This document shows positions 6,520 through 9,421 of a stretch of DNA of 9,421 bases, in pieces (within the stretch, counting starts at the first letter, position 1; every line of letters begins with the position of its first letter). The stretch comes from Thermodesulfobacteriota bacterium (GTDB taxonomy: Bacteria; Desulfobacterota; RBG-13-43-22). The position numbers and the translations under genes are program-made. The stretch spans positions 1 through 9,421 of the forward strand of contig JALOOY010000025.1 of assembly GCA_025454185.1 (NCBI GenBank), read 5' to 3'. The notes under the pieces were generated by a model. That model had not been told where the DNA came from. It made no database searches and saw only the letters and a program-made list of their open reading frames with translations.

Positions 6520-7686
6520 ATGGCCGAAAAAAATGACCTGACCCGCACCATCCTGGGGGCGCTCTTCATCGTGGCCCTGATGGGAATTTCCCTCTGGATC
6601 CTGCTCCCCTTTCTGGCCGCGATCATCTGGGCCGTGACCATCGTAGCGGCCACCTGGCCCCTGATGATCACGATTCAGTCCTGGCTCTGGGGCCGGCGGG
6701 GTCTGGCGGTCACCGTCATGACCCTGATCCTCCTGGCCGTTTTAGTGGTGCCCCTGTCAGCGGCCATCGGGGTGATCGCCACCCACACCGACACCATCAT
6801 CGGCTGGGCCAAATCCCTGGCCCATTATGAAATCACCGCCGCCCCCGATTGGCTGCGCCGGCTGCCCTTCGTGGGTTTCCCGGCGGCCGAGGCCTGGGAC
6901 AAGATCGCCGCTTCCGGGTTGCGGGGGATCCTCGACAAGGCCTGGCCTTACACCGGGGCCGTGGTCAAATGGTTTCTATCTCAGATGGGGGATTTGGGGG
7001 CCTTGTTCGTTCAGTTCCTGCTGACGGTGGTCATTGCCGCCCTGCTGTACACCAACGGCGAGCGGGCGGCCCAAGCCGTGTTGGGTTTCGGGAAGCGTCT
7101 GGCCGGACCTTACGGCGAACAGTCCGTGCGTCTGGCCGGACAGGCCATCCGCGGCGTAGCCCTCGGGGTAGTGGTGACGGCCCTGGCCCAGTCCCTGCTG
7201 GGGGGCCTCGGCCTGGTGGTCTGCGGCGTCCCCTTCGCCCCGGTCCTGACCGCAGTGATGCTGGTCCTGGCTATCGCCCAAATCGGACCTATCCCGGTCC
7301 TGCTGGCCTCGGTGGTCTGGCTTTACTGGGGCGGCGCCACGGGGTGGGGAACGGTGCTGCTGATCTGGACCGTGGTGGTGGGCACCATGGACAATTTTCT
7401 CCGCCCCTTCCTGATCAAAAAAGGGGCCGACCTGCCCCTGCTGCTCATCTTCGCCGGCGTCATCGGCGGTCTGATGGCCTTTGGGATCATCGGCATCTTC
7501 ATCGGTCCGGTGGTGCTGGCCGTGGCCTACACGCTGACGGCGGCCTGGGTGGAGGGAGCGACGGCGGAAAGCGGGACACCCAATGGCGAAATCGGCAAAA
7601 TAGACGTTACCCCGGGAGCGAAGTCACGGAGTATAGGGGAAAATTCCCCCGGGGAGCACCCCTCCGCCCCCGGCGCGGTAAAATAA
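6520..7686 (+). CDS. AI-2E family (UPF0118/YdiK-like) membrane transporter
   Basis: An inner-membrane protein of the AI-2E family, whose members include the proposed autoinducer-2 exporter TqsA and ion/proton-linked transporters; the substrate here cannot be predicted. The 388-residue product starts at the ATG at 6520, five bases after AAGGAG; an in-frame GTG 13 codons upstream has no such site. An N-terminal hydrophobic hairpin (about 8-50), a third segment (about 60-85), an amphipathic soluble region with a PDWLRRLPFVGFPAAEAWD stretch, then four to five tightly packed helices follow. Family signatures are D291-N-F-L-R-P296 and GIIGIFIGP (322-330) in the last helices. The final 45 residues are hydrophilic (Gly, Ser, Pro, Glu rich) and longer than usual, probably a disordered cytoplasmic tail. 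It converges on vapC with 30 bases between stops and no obvious terminator. Confidence 0.85.
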   Translation: MAEKNDLTRTILGALFIVALMGISLWILLPFLAAIIWAVTIVAATWPLMITIQSWLWGRRGLAVTVMTLILLAVLVVPLSAAIGVIATHTDTIIGWAKSLAHYEITAAPDWLRRLPFVGFPAAEAWDKIAASGLRGILDKAWPYTGAVVKWFLSQMGDLGALFVQFLLTVVIAALLYTNGERAAQAVLGFGKRLAGPYGEQSVRLAGQAIRGVALGVVVTALAQSLLGGLGLVVCGVPFAPVLTAVMLVLAIAQIGPIPVLLASVVWLYWGGATGWGTVLLIWTVVVGTMDNFLRPFLIKKGADLPLLLIFAGVIGGLMAFGIIGIFIGPVVLAVAYTLTAAWVEGATAESGTPNGEIGKIDVTPGAKSRSIGENSPGEHPSAPGAVK

Positions 7687-7716
7687 AGACAAATTTCGAA
7701 TGCAGGAAGACAACAC

Positions 7717-8124
7717 TCACCATATTTCCAGCTTAAATTCACGATAATTTCTGATCAATTCAAAATCGACCCGATTCGTCGTAATCAAAAGGGCTCCCTG
7801 CGACCTGGCCGTCAAAGCTATCAATACATCAAAATGGAGATCACGAAGTTTTTTTGACGTATAACCTTTGTCTGTCTGGACCCGTGAAAGTATTTGTCCC
7901 GATTCCAGCCAATTTTTTTCCGTTGGGGTCAGGATAGGATGGTTCTTCTCCAACTCCCTCAGAAAAATCTTCTCTTCAGCCCGGGTGGCCCCCCGCCAGA
8001 GTTCAGACAAGACTACGGAAGATGTCCGGATCACTCCGTTTACGGAGGCAAAACGCTCCCGGTGACGTCCGGTCCGCAGTTGATCGACCAGGACGGAGGT
8101 GTCAAAAATGAAAAAACTACTCAT
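7717..8124 (-). CDS. vapC: VapC toxin, PIN-domain ribonuclease
   Basis: A type II toxin: a Mg2+-dependent endoribonuclease that cleaves tRNA or rRNA when its antitoxin is lost. The 135-residue product has the PIN acidic set: D8 in FDTSVLVD, E41 in SELWRGA, D99 in HFDVLIALTA and D120 in TTNRVDFELI, with typical spacing and full family length. The start codon lies inside the end of vapB: ATGAGTAG contains both the vapC start and the vapB stop, an 8-base overlap giving translational coupling and tight stoichiometry. No separate ribosome binding site is evident. It appears intact, in contrast to the two PIN fragments elsewhere in the window. Its RNA target cannot be inferred. Confidence 0.88.
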   Translation of the reverse strand: MSSFFIFDTSVLVDQLRTGRHRERFASVNGVIRTSSVVLSELWRGATRAEEKIFLRELEKNHPILTPTEKNWLESGQILSRVQTDKGYTSKKLRDLHFDVLIALTARSQGALLITTNRVDFELIRNYREFKLEIW

Positions 8125-8305
8125 CCAGCGCCTCGAAGGTCAGCTTGCCGGCGTGCCTGGCCATTAAATTTTTGAATTTCCTGAGGGCCACTATTTCTTT
8201 TAAGGCCAGATGAACGGCTTCCGTTCTGTTTTTAGCGCCCAGTACTTTTACTGCTTCGTCGGCCAATTGAATATTCAACCTTATGGAAGTCATCGTGGTT
8301 GCCAT
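8117..8305 (-). CDS. vapB: VapB antitoxin, ribbon-helix-helix
   Basis: The antitoxin partner of the downstream vapC: it binds and blocks the toxin with its C-terminus and, with it, represses the operon through its N-terminal DNA-binding domain. The 62-residue product starts with a beta-strand (TSIRLNIQL, 6-14), then helix 15-22 and the NRTEAVHLALKEIVALRKFK helix (26-45), as in VapB-type ribbon-helix-helix antitoxins, ending in a short acidic tail (FEALDE). AGGAGG sits seven bases before the ATG at 8303-8305. The paired TGTATATATA repeats over the promoter are the likely binding sites. Confidence 0.85.
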   Translation of the reverse strand: MATTMTSIRLNIQLADEAVKVLGAKNRTEAVHLALKEIVALRKFKNLMARHAGKLTFEALDE

Positions 8306-8318
8306 GGTTCCACCTCCT

Positions 8319-8350
8319 TATATATACATTTTATGCGAACTATATATACA
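8319..8350 (-). promoter_or_regulatory. Paired TGTATATATA direct repeats, probable VapB(C) operator
   Basis: On the minus strand TGTATATATA occurs at 8341-8350, inside the promoter spacer right after the -35, and at 8319-8328, overlapping the end of the -10 and the start site. Start-to-start distance is 22 bp, about two helical turns, so both face the same side of the DNA. Position and pairing fit autorepression. Confidence 0.5.
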
Positions 8351-8356
8351 AGTCAA
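8328..8356 (-). promoter_or_regulatory. vapBC promoter
   Basis: On the minus strand TTGACT (8351-8356) and TAAAAT (8328-8333) are 17 bases apart, both one mismatch from consensus. Initiation near 8321 leaves a leader of about 15 bases containing AAGGAGGT. Its -35 is back to back with that of the peptide promoter, 23 bp away. Confidence 0.65.
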
Positions 8357-8379
8357 ATTTTTCAGAAACCACTTACTTC

Positions 8380-8407
8380 TTGACACGATCAACCCTCCTG
8401 ATACAAT
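8380..8407 (+). promoter_or_regulatory. Strong sigma-70 promoter of the peptide/radical SAM unit
   Basis: A perfect -35 TTGACA (8380-8385), 16-base spacer and TACAAT (8402-8407; one mismatch). This is the best sigma-70 promoter in the window. Initiation near 8414 gives a leader of about 40 bases. Confidence 0.75.
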
Positions 8408-8438
8408 TTTAATCAAGGATCGCTAAGACCTATGATGG

Positions 8439-8449
8439 AAAGGAGGTGA
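8439..8449 (+). promoter_or_regulatory. Near-perfect ribosome binding site of the small peptide
   Basis: AAAGGAGGTGA is almost fully complementary to the 3' end of 16S rRNA, with eight bases between AGGAGG and the ATG at 8455. It is the strongest such site in the window and supports high translation of an otherwise easily missed 34-codon gene. Confidence 0.8.
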
Positions 8450-8454
8450 CGACC

Positions 8455-8559
8455 ATGAAACAGCCCATCCGTCCGGAAGTCCAGGAACGGGAGGCGGCCT
8501 TCTGGAACCGGGTAAAAAAGGCTCTGAAAAAAAACCCGCCCCAGACCTGCCGCAAGTGA
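8455..8559 (+). CDS. Small basic peptide before a radical SAM gene, candidate RiPP precursor (possibly Sec-containing)
   Basis: A 34-residue product starting MKQPIRPE and ending PPQTCRK, if the first UGA (8557-8559) is a stop. Residues 9-26 (VQEREAAFWNRVKKALKK in the chain) should form an amphipathic, lysine-rich helix, as in RiPP leader peptides; Cys32 is the only cysteine. It has its own near-consensus promoter and ribosome binding site and lies 64 bases before a radical SAM/SPASM-type gene, the usual arrangement of a modified peptide and its maturase. After the UGA the frame continues with UGAs at 8566 and 8575. Read as selenocysteine, they give C32, U35, U38 and U41 at every third residue, then C43. 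If 8575-8577 is the true stop the peptide has 40 residues; if it too is read through, the next stop is at 8761, inside the radical SAM gene. I recognise no family. A simple leader peptide is the main alternative. Confidence 0.65.
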   Translation: MKQPIRPEVQEREAAFWNRVKKALKKNPPQTCRK

Positions 8560-8577
8560 AAGGGGTGAAAATCCTGA

Positions 8578-8596
8578 TATTGCCGGTTCGGCAATA
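8578..8596 (+). promoter_or_regulatory. Perfect hairpin after three UGAs, SECIS-like
   Basis: TATTGCCG (8578-8585) pairs with CGGCAATA (8589-8596); with the last pair open the apical loop is GGUUC on a 7-bp stem. Bacterial SECIS elements need a short stem with G near the start of the apical loop, about 16-37 bases after the UGA. From that loop the first UGA is 25 bases away and the second 16, both within range; the third is only 7 away, so it would more naturally be a stop. No U-tract follows, so it is not an intrinsic terminator. A competing 5-bp hairpin (GTTCG 8586-8590 with CGAAC 8597-8601) could form instead. Confidence 0.4.
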
Positions 8597-8623
8597 CGAA
8601 CGGTCTGGACCAAAAGAACGCCT

Positions 8624-9421
8624 ATGGAATTTACGGTTCAATGGCATCTTACGGATCGATGCAACCTGCGCTGTCAACACTGCTACCAGGCGGGAGAGGT
8701 GCGCACGGAAATGGCCTTGCCGGAAGTCCTCCGGGGTCTGCGGGAGATCGCCGAGACGGTTGAAACCTGGCAGGAAGCCTACGGAATAGATTTTTCCCCC
8801 AGTTTCAGCATCACCGGCGGCGAGCCTCTGCTGCGGCCTGACCTGTTCCCCATTTTGGAGGAGATTCGCGCCGGCGGTTATGAACTGCACATCCTGACCA
8901 ACGGGACGCTCCTCGACGCCGCCACGGCCGACCGGCTGGCTTCGATCGGGGTCAGCGGGGTGCAGGTCAGCTTCGAAGGTCCCGAGGCTGTCCACGACCG
9001 TATCCGGGGGCGGGGCAGCTTTTCCCGGGCCCTGCACGGTATAGACCTGCTGCGGCAGGCCGGCCTTCCGGGTACCGCCAACGCCACCGTCTCCCGCCTG
9101 AACAGGCATGAAATTTCGGATTTGCTTCGAGGCCTCTCCGACCGGGGGTTTCAGGGTCGCTTCGGTTTTTCCCGCCTGGTCCCCTGTGGCAGCGGCCGGG
9201 ACCTCCTGCAGGAGATGTTGACCGCGGAGGAAGTCCGCGAGCTGCACCAGGACCTGGTTCGGTTATCCGTTCCGGGTATCGAGATCGTTACCGGCGACCC
9301 TCTGGCCGCCGCAACGCCGGGCGACTCGGAGGGCGACACGCCGGTGGGCGGCTGCGCCGCCGGCTTTTCCGGCATTACCGTCATGCCCGACGGCGGATTG
9401 ACCCCCTGCCGGCGGTTATGA
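8624..9421 (+). CDS. Radical SAM/SPASM-type peptide maturase, frame ends at UGA within the SPASM domain
   Basis: A radical SAM enzyme that cleaves S-adenosylmethionine at a [4Fe-4S] cluster; context suggests it modifies the upstream peptide. The cluster motif is C13-x3-C17-x2-C20 (DRCNLRCQHCY), followed by the SAM-binding GGE (65-67 in ITGGEPLLRPDL), LTNGT (91-95) and VQVSFEG (113-119), the normal order of the barrel. Near the end, GGCAAGFSG (C244) and VMPDGGLTPCRRL (C262) are the first cysteines of a SPASM/twitch domain, which binds auxiliary clusters. The frame then meets UGA at 9419-9421, at 265 residues, whereas such enzymes usually run 350-450 with several more cysteines. The stop overlaps an ATG (ATGA). 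It may be a selenocysteine codon, a frameshift, a nonsense mutation or a short form; the window ends there, so I cannot tell. The ATG at 8624 has only a weak AAAAGAA upstream. Confidence 0.8.
   Translation: MEFTVQWHLTDRCNLRCQHCYQAGEVRTEMALPEVLRGLREIAETVETWQEAYGIDFSPSFSITGGEPLLRPDLFPILEEIRAGGYELHILTNGTLLDAATADRLASIGVSGVQVSFEGPEAVHDRIRGRGSFSRALHGIDLLRQAGLPGTANATVSRLNRHEISDLLRGLSDRGFQGRFGFSRLVPCGSGRDLLQEMLTAEEVRELHQDLVRLSVPGIEIVTGDPLAAATPGDSEGDTPVGGCAAGFSGITVMPDGGLTPCRRL

Noticed and set aside
8556..8789. 77-codon GTG-start frame overlapping the peptide end and the radical SAM start (MKGVKILILPV...)
   Set aside because: The first residues look plausible and a GGGG-rich stretch lies nearby, but the rest overlaps the radical SAM N-terminus out of frame and is Arg/Cys-rich noise.
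8423..9247. 274-codon minus-strand frame over the peptide and radical SAM genes
   Set aside because: Antisense of a convincing radical SAM gene; no promoter or ribosome binding site at its start and no domain.

Overview
The window looks like a chromosomal segment from an anaerobic, GC-rich Gram-negative bacterium, most plausibly a deltaproteobacterial (Desulfobacterota-like) lineage. The reasons are an oxygen-sensitive class III ribonucleotide reductase with NrdR-like sites, a sigma-54-type promoter before a periplasmic Spy/ZraP-like gene, bacterial glycogen metabolism, REP-like GTCATCCCGGC palindromes in the gaps, and a peptide/radical-SAM pair with a possible selenocysteine signature. The taxonomic call is inference; no rRNA or other marker gene is present.

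Layout. 1-898 (minus): 5' part of nrdD, with a promoter and tandem NrdR-like boxes in the gap to 1183. 1184-2323 (plus): metallo-beta-lactamase-fold lipoprotein. 2324-2622: a REP-like half element, a decayed PIN-toxin fragment and a terminator for the next gene. 2623-3207 (minus): Spy/ZraP-like periplasmic protein with a Gly/Pro-rich tail. 3208-3506: sigma-54-like promoter and two dyads. 3507-3704 (plus): small two-helix membrane protein. 3705-4068: one complete REP-like element and a second dispersed repeat. 4069-6147 (plus): glgX glycogen debranching enzyme. 6148-6519: REP-like half element, a second decayed PIN-toxin fragment and a promoter. 6520-7686 (plus): AI-2E-family membrane protein. 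7717-8305 (minus): intact vapBC toxin-antitoxin operon. 8306-8454: back-to-back promoters. 8455-8559 (plus): 34-residue peptide. 8624-9421 (plus): radical SAM protein with a SPASM-like C-terminus cut short by UGA at the window edge.

The most interesting part is 8380-9421. A near-consensus sigma-70 promoter and a near-perfect ribosome binding site drive a tiny basic peptide ending in TCRK, followed by a radical SAM enzyme with both SAM-cluster and SPASM-type cysteines. This is the layout of a radical-SAM RiPP. The peptide's stop is UGA, and two more in-frame UGAs follow at exact 9-nt intervals, so a selenocysteine reading puts Cys or Sec at every third residue (C32, U35, U38, and U41 if the third is also read). 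A perfect 8-bp hairpin with a GGUUC-type apical loop lies just beyond, at the right distance to act as a bacterial SECIS for the first two UGAs. The radical SAM frame also stops at a UGA in the middle of its SPASM domain. Together these suggest a selenopeptide RiPP system, but ordinary stop codons remain a live alternative.

A second theme is toxin-antitoxin turnover: one intact VapBC and two PIN-toxin 3' fragments, each directly behind a REP-like half palindrome. The housekeeping genes (nrdD, glgX, AI-2E family, Spy-like) are otherwise ordinary and seem to be separate transcription units.
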